Of a stretch of DNA of 64,000 nt, positions 28,484-36,872 are shown one piece after another. The notes under the pieces were generated by a model, which was given only the letters and a program-made list of their open reading frames with translations, ran no database searches and had not been told where the DNA came from. Where the stretch lies: assembly GCF_004364935.1 (NCBI RefSeq), contig NZ_SOBT01000010.1, forward strand, positions 434,001-498,000. The letters run 5' to 3'. Both the position numbers and the translations under genes were made by a program. The stretch is from Panacagrimonas perspica (GTDB lineage Bacteria; Pseudomonadota; Gammaproteobacteria; Nevskiales; Nevskiaceae). Position 1 is the first letter of the stretch. Each line of letters opens with the position of its first letter.

Positions 28484-30019
28484 ATGGCCCGTTCGCTCGG
28501 AACCTGGACGCTCGCGCTCGATGGCAGCGCGTCGGCCGAAAAATCATTGATCGGCGGCAAGGCCTGGTCGCTCGCGCGCATGCGCGAGCTGGGCCTGCAG
28601 GTGCCGCCGGCCTTCGTCGTCACCACGCGCGCCTGCACGGAGTACCTGCGGCAGGGCGCCGAACCCGCGGAGCTCGCTGCAGAACTGGCGGCAGGTATCG
28701 CCTGGCTCGAAGCGCAGACCGGGCGCAGGTTCGGCGGCGGCTCGCAGCCCTTGCTGGTATCGGTGCGTTCGGGCGCCGCGATCTCGATGCCCGGCATGAT
28801 GGACACGGTGCTGAACCTGGGCATCGACGACGCCACCGAAGCCGCGCTGGCGGCCGAGTGCGGTGATCCGGCGTTCGCCAAGGACACGCATCGCCGCTTT
28901 CTCGAGCTGTACGCCACCATCGTGCTGCGCGGCACCGCGCCCGAGCTGGATCGCGCCGCAACACCCGCGCAATGGCGCGAGCAGATCGCCACCGCCGCCG
29001 GCGCGATGATTCCCGCCACCGCCGTCGAGCAGCTGCAGGCGGCCGTGCGCGCGGTGTTCGAATCCTGGAACTCGCGTCGCGCCAAGCGTTACCGCCAGCA
29101 CAACAACATCCCCGACGACATCGGCACCGCGGTGACGGTGCAGGCGATGGTGTTCGGCAATCTCGACGCCCACTCCGGCACCGGCGTGCTGTTCACGCGC
29201 AACCCGCTCGACGGATCGCCCGCGCCCTACGGCGAGTACCTGCCGCGCGCGCAGGGCGAAGACGTGGTGTCGGGCAAGTTCACGCCCAAGCCGCTCGACG
29301 AGATGAACAAGACCGTACCCGATGCGCTGGCCGGTCTGCTCGCCGCGGCCCGCGTGCTCGAAGCCGAACACGGCGACGTGCAGGACATCGAGTTCACGGT
29401 GCAGCAGTCGAAGCTGTGGCTGCTGCAGTCGCGCGCCGCCAAGCGCGCCGCGCCGGCGGCGCTGCGCATCGCGGTGGACCTGGTGGATGAGAAGCGCATC
29501 GACATCGCCACCGCACTCACGCGTGTCACCGGCGAGCAGCTCGCCGCGCTGATGAACCCGCGCCTGGCCGACAGCGACAACGGCGGCAAGCCGCCGCTGG
29601 CGTCCGGCGAAGCGGCTTGTCCCGGCGTGGGCATCGGCGTCGTCGTGACGGATTCCGACGAGGCCGAGCGGCGCGCCGCTGCCGGCGAGGACGTGGTGCT
29701 CGCGCGTCCGACGACGAGCCCCGAAGACCTGCATGGAATGATCGCCGCCAAGGCCATCATCACCGAGCAGGGCGGCAGCACCTCGCACGCAGCGGTCGTC
29801 AGCCGTTCGCTCGGACGGCCCTGCGTGGTCGGCTGCGGCGAAAACGCTCTGAGCCAGCTCAAGGGCCGCATCGTGACGGTCTGCGGGAAGGAAGGCCGCG
29901 TCCACGAGGGCGCGTTGCCGGTGATCAAGCCGGATGAATCCAGCGACCCGCGCCTTGCGCAGTTCATGCAATGGAAGCGTGCCGCCGACGAACAAGAAGA
30001 ACGCAAGGGAACCCCATGA
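28484..30019 (+). CDS. Short pyruvate-phosphate-dikinase-like protein (ATP-grasp plus phosphohistidine domains only)
   Basis: Phosphotransfer protein of 511 residues. The N-terminal ATP-grasp (PPDK_N) shows GGKAWSLARM at about 24-33, SVRSGAAISMPGMMDTVLNLG at 93-113 and VLFTRNPLDG. The swivelling phosphohistidine domain has the phospho-acceptor His435 in GGSTSHAAVVSRSLGRPCVVG. The protein ends about 75 residues later: the C-terminal PEP/pyruvate TIM barrel of normal PPDK (~880 residues) is absent. So it can probably take phosphate from ATP onto His435, but the acceptor must be bound by something else. Phenylphosphate synthase and rifampin phosphotransferase are precedents for altered acceptors. 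Its stop overlaps the BCCP start. Confidence 0.85.
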   Translation: MARSLGTWTLALDGSASAEKSLIGGKAWSLARMRELGLQVPPAFVVTTRACTEYLRQGAEPAELAAELAAGIAWLEAQTGRRFGGGSQPLLVSVRSGAAISMPGMMDTVLNLGIDDATEAALAAECGDPAFAKDTHRRFLELYATIVLRGTAPELDRAATPAQWREQIATAAGAMIPATAVEQLQAAVRAVFESWNSRRAKRYRQHNNIPDDIGTAVTVQAMVFGNLDAHSGTGVLFTRNPLDGSPAPYGEYLPRAQGEDVVSGKFTPKPLDEMNKTVPDALAGLLAAARVLEAEHGDVQDIEFTVQQSKLWLLQSRAAKRAAPAALRIAVDLVDEKRIDIATALTRVTGEQLAALMNPRLADSDNGGKPPLASGEAACPGVGIGVVVTDSDEAERRAAAGEDVVLARPTTSPEDLHGMIAAKAIITEQGGSTSHAAVVSRSLGRPCVVGCGENALSQLKGRIVTVCGKEGRVHEGALPVIKPDESSDPRLAQFMQWKRAADEQEERKGTP

Positions 30020-30510
30020 CCAAACCGACGGCTCGCGATCTCGAGGCACTGATGGACCTGTTCGAGAAATCGGACTGGAAGGAACTGGATCTGCGCACGG
30101 AGGGCTTCGAGCTGTATCTGTCGAAGGATCCGACGCGGCGCCGCTCGCACGGACCGGCCGCGAGCCCTGCCCCAGTGCTGAGCGCACCGGCAGCTGTCTT
30201 CGGCACGCCTGCCGCCGCGCCGACTGCGCGTGCTCCGGTGGCCGCCGCTGCAGCGGCGATCCCGGCCAACTGGATCGCGGTGAAGGCGCCGAACCTCGGC
30301 ACGTTCTATCGCGCGCCCAAGCCAGGCGCTGCGCCCTACGTCGAGATCGGCCAGACCGTCGCGGCCGACACCGAGGTGTGCCTGATCGAGGTGATGAAGC
30401 TGTTCACCTCCGTGCGCGCCGGTGTCGCCGGCGTCGTGCGCCAGCTCGCCGTGCAGGATGCGGAGATGGTCGAGCACGACCAGGTGCTGCTCTACATCGA
30501 GCCGGTGTGA
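30016..30510 (+). CDS. Biotin carboxyl carrier protein (AccB-like)
   Basis: Carrier subunit of a biotin-dependent carboxylase, 164 residues. The N-terminal ~45 residues (ARDLEALMDLFEKSDWKELDL) match the AccB start. A Pro/Ala-rich linker follows (about 50-95). The C-terminal biotinyl domain (about 97-164) reads IAVKAPNLGTFYRAPKPGAAPYVEIGQTV, then LIEVMKLFTSV, in which the Lys of EVMK is the biotinylation site. It overlaps the PPDK-like gene by ATGA and has an AAGGGA ribosome site. Acetyl-CoA carboxylase use is possible, but no accA or accD is present, and the downstream transferase points elsewhere. Confidence 0.9.
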   Translation: MTKPTARDLEALMDLFEKSDWKELDLRTEGFELYLSKDPTRRRSHGPAASPAPVLSAPAAVFGTPAAAPTARAPVAAAAAAIPANWIAVKAPNLGTFYRAPKPGAAPYVEIGQTVAADTEVCLIEVMKLFTSVRAGVAGVVRQLAVQDAEMVEHDQVLLYIEPV

Positions 30511-30530
30511 CCTATGCCTTCGGGAACGGA

Positions 30531-30603
30531 TAACGCTAAGGCGCAAAGCTTTTCGATGGGACTTTCTTCGCGCCTTTGCGCTTTTCTTTGCGCCCTTTGC
30601 GCT
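30531..30603. repeat. CGCAAAGG-type palindromic intergenic element, copy C (degenerate)
   Basis: A shorter, imperfect copy: the left arm AACGCTAAGGCGCAAAG partly pairs with CTTTGCGCCCTTTGCGCT, and a second CGCCTTTGCG lies in the middle. It lies between the BCCP and biotin carboxylase genes. Confidence 0.7.
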
Positions 30604-30653
30604 GGCCGTTGCTGTCCTGACAGTGGCTGTTCTCGCCGTTCCCGGAGTCACGA

Positions 30654-32018
30654 ATGAAGCGCCTGCTGATCGCGAACCGCGGCGAGATCGCGCTGCGCAT
30701 CGTGCGCGCGGCGCGTGCGCTGGGCATCGAATCGGTGCTGGCGGCGTCGGCCGCCGACCGTGAGAGCCTGGCCGCGAAGGAAGCCGACCGCACGGTGATC
30801 CTGGGCCCGGCCAAGGCCTCGCTGTCGTATCTCGACCCGCGCCTGGTCGTGCACGCGGCCAAGGCTACGGGCTGCGATGCGCTGCATCCGGGTTACGGCT
30901 TCCTGTCCGAGCGCACGTCGCTGGTGACCTTGTGCGAGGAGAACGGCATCGCGTTCGTGGGGCCGACGCCCACGTCGATGGAACAGGTCGGCGGCAAGAT
31001 TGCCGCGCGCGAACTCGCTCACGGCGCCGGCGTGCCGCTGGTGTCGGGCAGCGGCGCGCTGGCGAACGCCGAGGAAGCGCTCGCGTTCGCGAAGACCGTC
31101 GGGTTTCCGGTCGTCACCAAGGCCTCGGCCGGCGGCGGCGGACGCGGCATGGTCGTGGCACGCACGGCCGAAGAATTGAAGGAAGGTTTCGAGCGCGCGT
31201 CGCACGAAGCCAAGGAAGCCTTCGGCGACGGCACCTTGTTCCTCGAGCGCTTCGTGCAGACCGCGCGGCACATCGAAGTCCAGGTCATGGGCGACGGCAA
31301 CGGCAAGGTTCTGCACTTCGGCGAGCGCGACTGCTCGGCGCAGCGTCGCTACCAGAAGATGGTGGAGGAGGCGCCCGGCGCGATCCTGCCGGCAGACGTG
31401 CGCACGCGTCTTCACGAGTCCGCGGTGCGCCTGCTGTCCTCGATCAAGTACCGCAATGCCGGCACCGTGGAATTCCTGTACGACGTCGAACGCCAGGAGT
31501 TCTATTTCATCGAGGTCAACGCGCGCATCCAGGTCGAGCATCCGGTGTCGGAAGCGATCTGCGGCGTCGACCTGATCCAGATGCAGTTGAAGGTCGCCGG
31601 CGGCGAACCGCTGGCGCTCGAGCAGAAGGACATCCAGCGACGCGGTCACGCCATCGAGGTGCGCGTGATCGCCGAGGATCCGGACCGCAACTTCGCGCCC
31701 TCGCCCGGCCGCATCCGCCGCTGGCAGGCGCCGACTGGTGACGGCGTGCGCCTGGATACGGCGATGCACGAAGGCGCGATGGTGCCGCCGTACTACGACA
31801 GCATGATCGCCAAGCTGATCGTCCACGGCGCCGACCGCGCGCAGGCCGTGCAGCGGCTGCAAGGCGCGCTGCGCGACTTCACGATCGAAGGCATCGCGAC
31901 CAACGTGCCGCTGCTGCGATACATCGCAGCGCATCCCGATTTCATCGAGAACCGGATCTCGACGCGGTGGCTGGAGCAGGTGTTGTTGCCGAGCTACGCG
32001 CAACGATCCGCGAATTGA
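30654..32018 (+). CDS. Biotin carboxylase subunit (AccC-like)
   Basis: ATP-dependent biotin carboxylase of 454 residues, which carboxylates biotin on the carrier using bicarbonate. The N-terminal domain begins KRLLIANRGEIALRIVRAARALG. The ATP-grasp domain has the glycine-rich KASAGGGGRGM and then the catalytic block CSAQRRYQKMVEEAPG and FIEVNARIQVEHPVSE. The C-terminal domain has GHAIEVRVIAEDP and AMVPPYYDSMIAKLIVHG. Length matches free-standing AccC, so this is a split enzyme and not a pyruvate carboxylase fusion. Lying after the carrier gene and before the HMGL-type transferase, it supplies carboxybiotin to that transferase. Confidence 0.94.
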   Translation: MKRLLIANRGEIALRIVRAARALGIESVLAASAADRESLAAKEADRTVILGPAKASLSYLDPRLVVHAAKATGCDALHPGYGFLSERTSLVTLCEENGIAFVGPTPTSMEQVGGKIAARELAHGAGVPLVSGSGALANAEEALAFAKTVGFPVVTKASAGGGGRGMVVARTAEELKEGFERASHEAKEAFGDGTLFLERFVQTARHIEVQVMGDGNGKVLHFGERDCSAQRRYQKMVEEAPGAILPADVRTRLHESAVRLLSSIKYRNAGTVEFLYDVERQEFYFIEVNARIQVEHPVSEAICGVDLIQMQLKVAGGEPLALEQKDIQRRGHAIEVRVIAEDPDRNFAPSPGRIRRWQAPTGDGVRLDTAMHEGAMVPPYYDSMIAKLIVHGADRAQAVQRLQGALRDFTIEGIATNVPLLRYIAAHPDFIENRISTRWLEQVLLPSYAQRSAN

Positions 32019-32027
32019 AGGATTTTC

Positions 32028-32156
32028 ACCGCAAAGGCGCAAAGGGAAAAGAGAGAACGCAAAGAAAGAAAAGCATTGGAATTGAGTGAGCTTCCAGATG
32101 GCGCACGCCATCCTCAATCCTTTGCGTCCTTTCTTTTCCCTTTGCGCCTTTGCGGT
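32028..32156. repeat. CGCAAAGG-type palindromic intergenic element, copy D
   Basis: Outer arms starting ACCGCAAAGGCGCAAAGG (32028) pair with the complementary right arm ending 32156. Inside, ATTGAG/CTCAAT and GATGGCG/CGCCATC make two further nested stems, so almost the whole 129-base element can fold into one hairpin. It lies between the biotin carboxylase and transferase genes. Confidence 0.9.
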
Positions 32157-32184
32157 AAACGAACTTGCAACACGGAGCTACCCG

Positions 32185-33639
32185 ATGGCCCACATTGAAT
32201 TTCTCGACGAGACCATGCGCGACGGACAGCAGGCCCTGTGGGGCATGCGCATGCAGGCCGGCATGGCCCTTCCGGTTGCACCGATGATCGATCGCACCGG
32301 GTTCCGTGTGATCGACCTGACCGGCTCGTCGATGTTCGAGGTGATGATCCGCACCTGCCGCGAAGATCCCTGGGCGGGGCTGGACCTGCTGACGCAGGCG
32401 ATGCCGCGCACGAAGATCCGCGGCGGCATGCGCAGCAATGCGAGCGTGACGTTCCAGGTGACGCCGGATGCGCTGATGGACGCGTGGATGCGCCAGCTCA
32501 ATCGACATGGCTGCCGCAGCTTCTGGATCTACGATGTGCTGTTCAACATCGACAAGATGCACCGGCTCGCCAAGGTCGCCAAGGAATTCGGCAGCGAAGT
32601 GGCGGGCAGCATCATGTTCGCGCTCTCGCCGGTGCACACCGACGAGTACTACGCGGACAAGGCCGACAAGCTCAGCGCCTCGCCGGACATCGACACGATC
32701 CTGCTGTACGACACCGGCGGCGTGCTCGAGAAGGAGCGCATGAAGACCTTGATCCCGGCGATCAAGTCCAAGTGCCGCGGCAAGCCGATCGAGTTCCACT
32801 CGAACAACATTCTCGGGCAGTCGGCCAAGGCCTATCTCGATGCGATCGAGCTGGGCGTGAGCATTCTGCACACCGCGAGCCGCCCGATGGCCAATGGCCC
32901 GTCGGTGCCGTCGACCGAGATCATGGTGCACAACATCGAACTGCTCGGGCACACGCACTCGCTGGACAAGAGCCTGTTCAAGCCGGTGGCGGATCACTTC
33001 GAGAAAGTCGGCAAGGCTGCCGGGTATCTCGTCAACCAGAGCAACGAGTACGACATTCTCGCAATCCACCACCAGGTGCCGGGCGGCATGACCGGCACGC
33101 TGAAGGCGCAGCTCGAGAAACACGGCATGAGCCATCGCCTCGAAGAGGTGTTCCGCGAAACCGCGGTGGTGCGCAAGGAGCTGGGCTATCCGGGTATGGC
33201 GACGCCGTTCTCGCAGCTCGTCGGCATCCAGGCCGTGCTCAACATCGTGACCGGCAAGCGCTACGGCACGGTGCCCGACGAAGTGATCCAGTACGCCGCC
33301 GGCTACTACGGCCAGACCGTCGCACCGATCGACGCGAACGTGCTCGACAAGATCATGTCCGCACCCAGCGCCAAGCAGATCCTCGCCAGTCCGCCGCAGC
33401 AGCCGACGATCGAGGAACTGCGCAAGCAATACGGAACGGACAACGACGACGAGCTGATCCTGCGCGCGCTGGTGCCGCAGGCCGACATCGAGAAGATGCG
33501 CGCGGCGGGACCGATCAAGACCACGTATCCGCTGCTGTCGTCACCGGAGCTGGATCAGGTGGCGCGGCTGATGAAGATGGCGAAGTCGCCGGTCGTGCAG
33601 CTGAAGATGGAAGGGATGTCGGTGGAGTTGTCGCGCTGA
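32185..33639 (+). CDS. Divergent HMGL-type (pyruvate carboxylase-like) carboxyltransferase
   Basis: TIM-barrel protein of 484 residues related to the carboxyltransferase of pyruvate carboxylase and oxaloacetate decarboxylase. Conserved family points are R12, D13 and Q16 (LDETMRDGQQ), GSSMFE near 48, a basic/Gly element (KIRGGMRSN), and a later PGGMTGTL that matches PGGQYTNL. Two metal-site residues differ. The carbamylated Lys of IKDMAG is Tyr175 (LLYDTGG), and HxHxHD becomes FHSNN, keeping His205 but replacing the second His with Asn207. The C-terminal ~90 residues have no biotinyl domain. The ATG follows GGAG. The substrate is therefore probably not pyruvate; it is the best candidate for the reaction-defining subunit of the cluster. 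Confidence 0.82.
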   Translation: MAHIEFLDETMRDGQQALWGMRMQAGMALPVAPMIDRTGFRVIDLTGSSMFEVMIRTCREDPWAGLDLLTQAMPRTKIRGGMRSNASVTFQVTPDALMDAWMRQLNRHGCRSFWIYDVLFNIDKMHRLAKVAKEFGSEVAGSIMFALSPVHTDEYYADKADKLSASPDIDTILLYDTGGVLEKERMKTLIPAIKSKCRGKPIEFHSNNILGQSAKAYLDAIELGVSILHTASRPMANGPSVPSTEIMVHNIELLGHTHSLDKSLFKPVADHFEKVGKAAGYLVNQSNEYDILAIHHQVPGGMTGTLKAQLEKHGMSHRLEEVFRETAVVRKELGYPGMATPFSQLVGIQAVLNIVTGKRYGTVPDEVIQYAAGYYGQTVAPIDANVLDKIMSAPSAKQILASPPQQPTIEELRKQYGTDNDDELILRALVPQADIEKMRAAGPIKTTYPLLSSPELDQVARLMKMAKSPVVQLKMEGMSVELSR

Positions 33640-33771
33640 GAAACTGAGGCTCGCGCACGCTTCGGGAAGGAGCGTCGGCTCTCCGTCATACGAGAGCGGA
33701 TCGACATGCTGGCCACCATCGAGCTCAGCGATCGGCAGCCTCTCCAGGTCCGCCGCGTCCGGCCGCATCGC

Positions 33772-34236
33772 TCAGCGCTTGAACAGGCTCGCGAGCTGGG
33801 CCGCGGTCTGGGCGACGCATTCGCTCCATGGCAGCCCGACGATCGGGCGTCCCGTCACGGAATCCTGGAACGGCATCGCCTCGCCGTCGCCGATCACGTA
33901 GCGGTAGTCCATCGTCACTTCGGTGCCGGCCGGCAGGTCCGTGAGGGCGAACACGAAACCCAGGTGCCACAGCGCGGTGGGCGTGTACGAATGGTTCACG
34001 TAGCACTCGTCGCTCCACTCGGGCGTCAGCGAGAAGCGATCCTCGAACCAGCGCACGCTGGAATGCACTTCCACCGAATCTTCCGGGTACGTGCGCAGGC
34101 GAGCTTCCGGCCACACGGTGTGGATGTTGTCCGGCGCCAGGATCACGCGGCCGCCGGCGACGTACTCGTCCAGGAACAGACCCTTGCCGGCCATCGGAAT
34201 CAGCGAATCGGCGACCCGATAGCGAGGCAGGATCAC
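33772..34236 (-). CDS. SET-domain protein (putative lysine methyltransferase)
   Basis: Compact SET-domain protein of 154 residues. The pieces of the fold are in order: GKGLFLDEYVAGG at about 17-29, CYVNHSYTPTALWHLGFVFALTDLPAGTEVTMDY at about 78-111 with the NHS motif for S-adenosylmethionine and the catalytic-region tyrosine, then a short tail. No post-SET cysteines are seen. Bacterial SET proteins of this size methylate lysines or are of unknown role. A GTG start at 34236 lies 13 bases after the Hsp33 stop, so the two are likely co-translated. Confidence 0.82.
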   Translation of the reverse strand: MILPRYRVADSLIPMAGKGLFLDEYVAGGRVILAPDNIHTVWPEARLRTYPEDSVEVHSSVRWFEDRFSLTPEWSDECYVNHSYTPTALWHLGFVFALTDLPAGTEVTMDYRYVIGDGEAMPFQDSVTGRPIVGLPWSECVAQTAAQLASLFKR

Positions 34237-34249
34237 GTGAGGATGGCGC

Positions 34250-35143
34250 TCAGTGCCGCGTGCCGGACGGCTGGCTGGCGGCGGCGCTGAACAGGTCCGC
34301 GGTCTCGACCGCAGAGAACGTGTACTCGCGCGAACAGAACTCGCAGGTCACGCTGACCTTGCCCTGCTCGGCGATGATCGAGTCCACTTCCTCGCGCCCC
34401 AGCGAAATCAGCAGGCGCGAGATGCCGGCGTGATCGCAGTTGCATTGCACCTGCACGGCGCGCGGCTCGAAGCGGCGCAGCGGCGGTGCGTCCGAGAACA
34501 GTCGCATCAGCAGGGCATCGGCGTCGGTATCCAGCAGCTCTTCGCGCGTCAGCGTCGCGGCCAGGATGCGCAGATGGTCCCAGTCGTCGTCGGTGCCCTT
34601 GGCTGATTCGATGGGCATACGCTGGATCATGAAGCCGGCGAGTTCGTCGCCGCGCACGGCCAGCCGGATCAGCGTCGGCAACTGCTCGGACCGATCGAAA
34701 TACGCTTCCAGCGAATCGGACAGACGCTCGCCCTCGATCAGGACGAGCGCCTGCGTCGCCGAGCGCGTGCCGCCGCTGGGCTCGACCATCAGCGCGAGCA
34801 CGCCGCCTTCGAGCAGCTCGCGGAAATTGCCGGATGCATCGGACCCGGCCTTGGCCATGGCGCGCACGCGAAGCTGGTTGTCGACCTGGGCGACGAGCAG
34901 CTGCGTCTTGGCTTTGGCGATCGTGCGCGTCTCGGGAAGACCCTGGAACTGCAGGTTGATGCGGCCTTCGAAATTCAGATGCGTGGCCAGCAGCGGCATC
35001 GCGGCCATCGCCTCGCCCAGCAGATTGCGCAGGTCCGGCGAATAGTCGCGGTGATCGAGCAGGTCGTGCACGCCCGCCTTCAGGCGCACGATCGCGCCGT
35101 GCGCCACGTGGTTGTCGAAAGCGAAAGTCGTGAGCTGGTTCAT
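34250..35143 (-). CDS. hslO: Hsp33 redox-regulated chaperone
   Basis: Heat-shock protein 33, a cytoplasmic holdase activated by oxidation, 297 residues. The N-terminal domain is family-typical (RDYSPDLRNLLGEAMAAMPLLATHLNFEGRINLQFQG). The redox switch carries all four zinc cysteines as QCNCD and CEFC near residues 236-275. The length fits. It is followed closely by the SET-domain gene. A short TTCGAG/CTCGAA-type inverted repeat lies in the gap to gatB (about 35163-35180). Confidence 0.95.
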   Translation of the reverse strand: MNQLTTFAFDNHVAHGAIVRLKAGVHDLLDHRDYSPDLRNLLGEAMAAMPLLATHLNFEGRINLQFQGLPETRTIAKAKTQLLVAQVDNQLRVRAMAKAGSDASGNFRELLEGGVLALMVEPSGGTRSATQALVLIEGERLSDSLEAYFDRSEQLPTLIRLAVRGDELAGFMIQRMPIESAKGTDDDWDHLRILAATLTREELLDTDADALLMRLFSDAPPLRRFEPRAVQVQCNCDHAGISRLLISLGREEVDSIIAEQGKVSVTCEFCSREYTFSAVETADLFSAAASQPSGTRH

Positions 35144-35200
35144 CGGGGCAGGTAGTGGCGGGGCTTCGAGCCTGTCGAAGCGCTCGCACCTGCCTGGAGA

Positions 35201-36661
35201 TCAGGGCGCGAGCTTCTCTTTCAACAGACGGTTCACGGCGTCCGGATTGGCCTTGCCCTGCGTGGCCTTCATGACCTGTCCGACGAAGAAACCGAACAGC
35301 TTGTCCTTGCCGCTGCGGTAGTCCGCGAGCTGGCCCGGGCTGTCGGCCATGACCTTCTCGATGGTGGCGATGATCGAGCTGTCGTCGGTGATCTGCACCA
35401 GGCCCTTGGCCTTGATGATCGTGTCGGCATCGCCCTCGCCGTTGAGCATCGCCTCGAACACGTCCTTGGCGATCTTGCCGGAGATGGTCTTGTCGACGAT
35501 GCGCTTGAGCATCCCCGACAGCATGTCCGCCGTGATCGGCGACGTCGTGATGTCCTTGCCCAGCTTGTTGAGCGCACCGAGCAGGTCGGTGGTGATCCAG
35601 TTCGAGCAGGTCTTGGCATCCGCGCCGCTGGACTTCACGACGACTTCGTAGAAGTCGGCCAGTTCGGATTCGCCGGTCAGCACGCCGGCGTCGTACTTCG
35701 GCAGGCCGTACTGCGTCACGAAGCGCAGGCGCTTGGCTTCCGGCAGCTCCGGCATGGTCGCGCGGATCGCCTCGATCTGGCTGCGCTCGACCACCACCGG
35801 CAACAGGTCCGGATCAGGGAAATAGCGGTAGTCGTTGGCGTTTTCCTTGCTGCGCATCGCCCGCGTCTCGCCGGTGTCCGGGTTGAACAGGCGCGTCTCC
35901 TGGATGATCGTGCCGCCGCCCTCGATGACCTCGATCTGGCGCTCGATCTCGTACTCGATCGCCTTCTCGACGTAACGGAACGAGTTGACATTCTTGGTCT
36001 CGGTGCGCGTGCCGAATTTCTCCGTGCCCCGGCGGCGGACCGAGACGTTCGCATCGCAGCGGAACGAGCCTTCCTGCATGTTGCCGTCGCAGATGCCGAT
36101 GTAGACGACCAGCTGGTGCAGCTTCTTCAGGTAGGCCACCGCCTCGGCGGCCGAGCGGATGTCCGGCTCGGAGACGATCTCGATCAGCGGGGTGCCGGCG
36201 CGGTTGAGGTCGATGCCGGTGAAGCCCGGGAAGGCCTCGTGCAGGCTCTTGCCCGCGTCCTCTTCCATGTGCGCGCGCGTGATGCCGATGCGCTTGACCA
36301 CCGGCTCGCCGCCCTTCTCGCCCGGCAATTCGATGTCCAGATGCCCCTTGCCCACGATCGGCAGCTCGTACTGCGAGATCTGGTAGCCCTTGGGCAGGTC
36401 GGGATAGAAGTAATGCTTGCGCGCGAACACGCTGCGCTCGGCGACTTCGGCATCCACCGCCAGGCCGAACTTCACGGCCATCTGCAGCGCGTCGTGGTTG
36501 AGCACCGGCAGCACGCCGGGCATGCCCAGCGTGACCGGGTCCGCCTGCGTGTTGGGTGCGGCGCCGTATTCGGTCGCCGCGCCGGTGAAGATCTTGGACT
36601 TGGTGCGGAGCTGGCAGTGCACTTCCAGTCCGATGACGGCTTCCCAGGTGTTTGAGTTCAT
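35201..36661 (-). CDS. gatB: Asp/Glu-tRNA amidotransferase subunit B
   Basis: GatB of the GatCAB complex, which amidates Glu-tRNA(Gln) and Asp-tRNA(Asn). It has 486 residues, with the signature start [55 protein letters not shown] and [13 protein letters not shown], and the C-terminal YqeY-like tail ([23 protein letters not shown]). Its partners gatC and gatA lie at 41796-43644 on the same strand, but an oxidoreductase module and a REP pair separate them. It therefore probably needs its own promoter within 36662-36872 or reads through from the module. Confidence 0.97.
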   Translation of the reverse strand: MNSNTWEAVIGLEVHCQLRTKSKIFTGAATEYGAAPNTQADPVTLGMPGVLPVLNHDALQMAVKFGLAVDAEVAERSVFARKHYFYPDLPKGYQISQYELPIVGKGHLDIELPGEKGGEPVVKRIGITRAHMEEDAGKSLHEAFPGFTGIDLNRAGTPLIEIVSEPDIRSAAEAVAYLKKLHQLVVYIGICDGNMQEGSFRCDANVSVRRRGTEKFGTRTETKNVNSFRYVEKAIEYEIERQIEVIEGGGTIIQETRLFNPDTGETRAMRSKENANDYRYFPDPDLLPVVVERSQIEAIRATMPELPEAKRLRFVTQYGLPKYDAGVLTGESELADFYEVVVKSSGADAKTCSNWITTDLLGALNKLGKDITTSPITADMLSGMLKRIVDKTISGKIAKDVFEAMLNGEGDADTIIKAKGLVQITDDSSIIATIEKVMADSPGQLADYRSGKDKLFGFFVGQVMKATQGKANPDAVNRLLKEKLAP

Positions 36662-36797
36662 TGCGTTTCAGCTCCGACCGCGGAATGCGGAGACGGAGTC
36701 ATGGATGAGGACGAACGGGTCCGGAACAAGCCGGAACGAGAGCGCAAATGTCTCATGAATGCGCCGCAGGCCGGTAGCCCTCGGGGCAACCGGCACC

Positions 36798-36864
36798 GTA
36801 GCCCGGACGAAGTCCGGGTTGCGCTCTGGATCGAGGAAAAGCTCCCGGACTTCGTCCGGGCTAC
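36798..36864. repeat. Inverted REP-like pair, copy 6
   Basis: Arms GTAGCCCGGACGAAG and CTTCGTCCGGGCTAC, inverted, about 9 bases beyond the korB stop codon and 137 bases upstream of gatB. It is the only copy outside the 10.2-17.8 kb catabolic region. Confidence 0.93.
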
Positions 36865-36872
36865 GGTGTGCG

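Noticed and set aside
29050-29075. GTTCGAATCC resembling a tRNA T-loop
   Set aside because: It lies inside the PPDK-like reading frame and has no matching acceptor or anticodon stems.
26029-29085. A 1018-codon open frame on the minus strand
   Set aside because: It runs antisense through the CoA ligase, the 202-aa gene and part of the PPDK-like gene, has no family motif, and includes the palindrome sequence.
30016-32018. Carrier and carboxylase considered as housekeeping accBC of acetyl-CoA carboxylase
   Set aside because: They cannot be excluded as accBC by sequence alone, but their placement between the PPDK-like gene and an HMGL-type transferase makes a dedicated role more likely.
27697-32156. 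Repeated palindromes considered as CRISPR or as transposon ends
   Set aside because: Only three copies, irregular spacing of 1.4-2.8 kb, complete genes between them and no cas or transposase gene.
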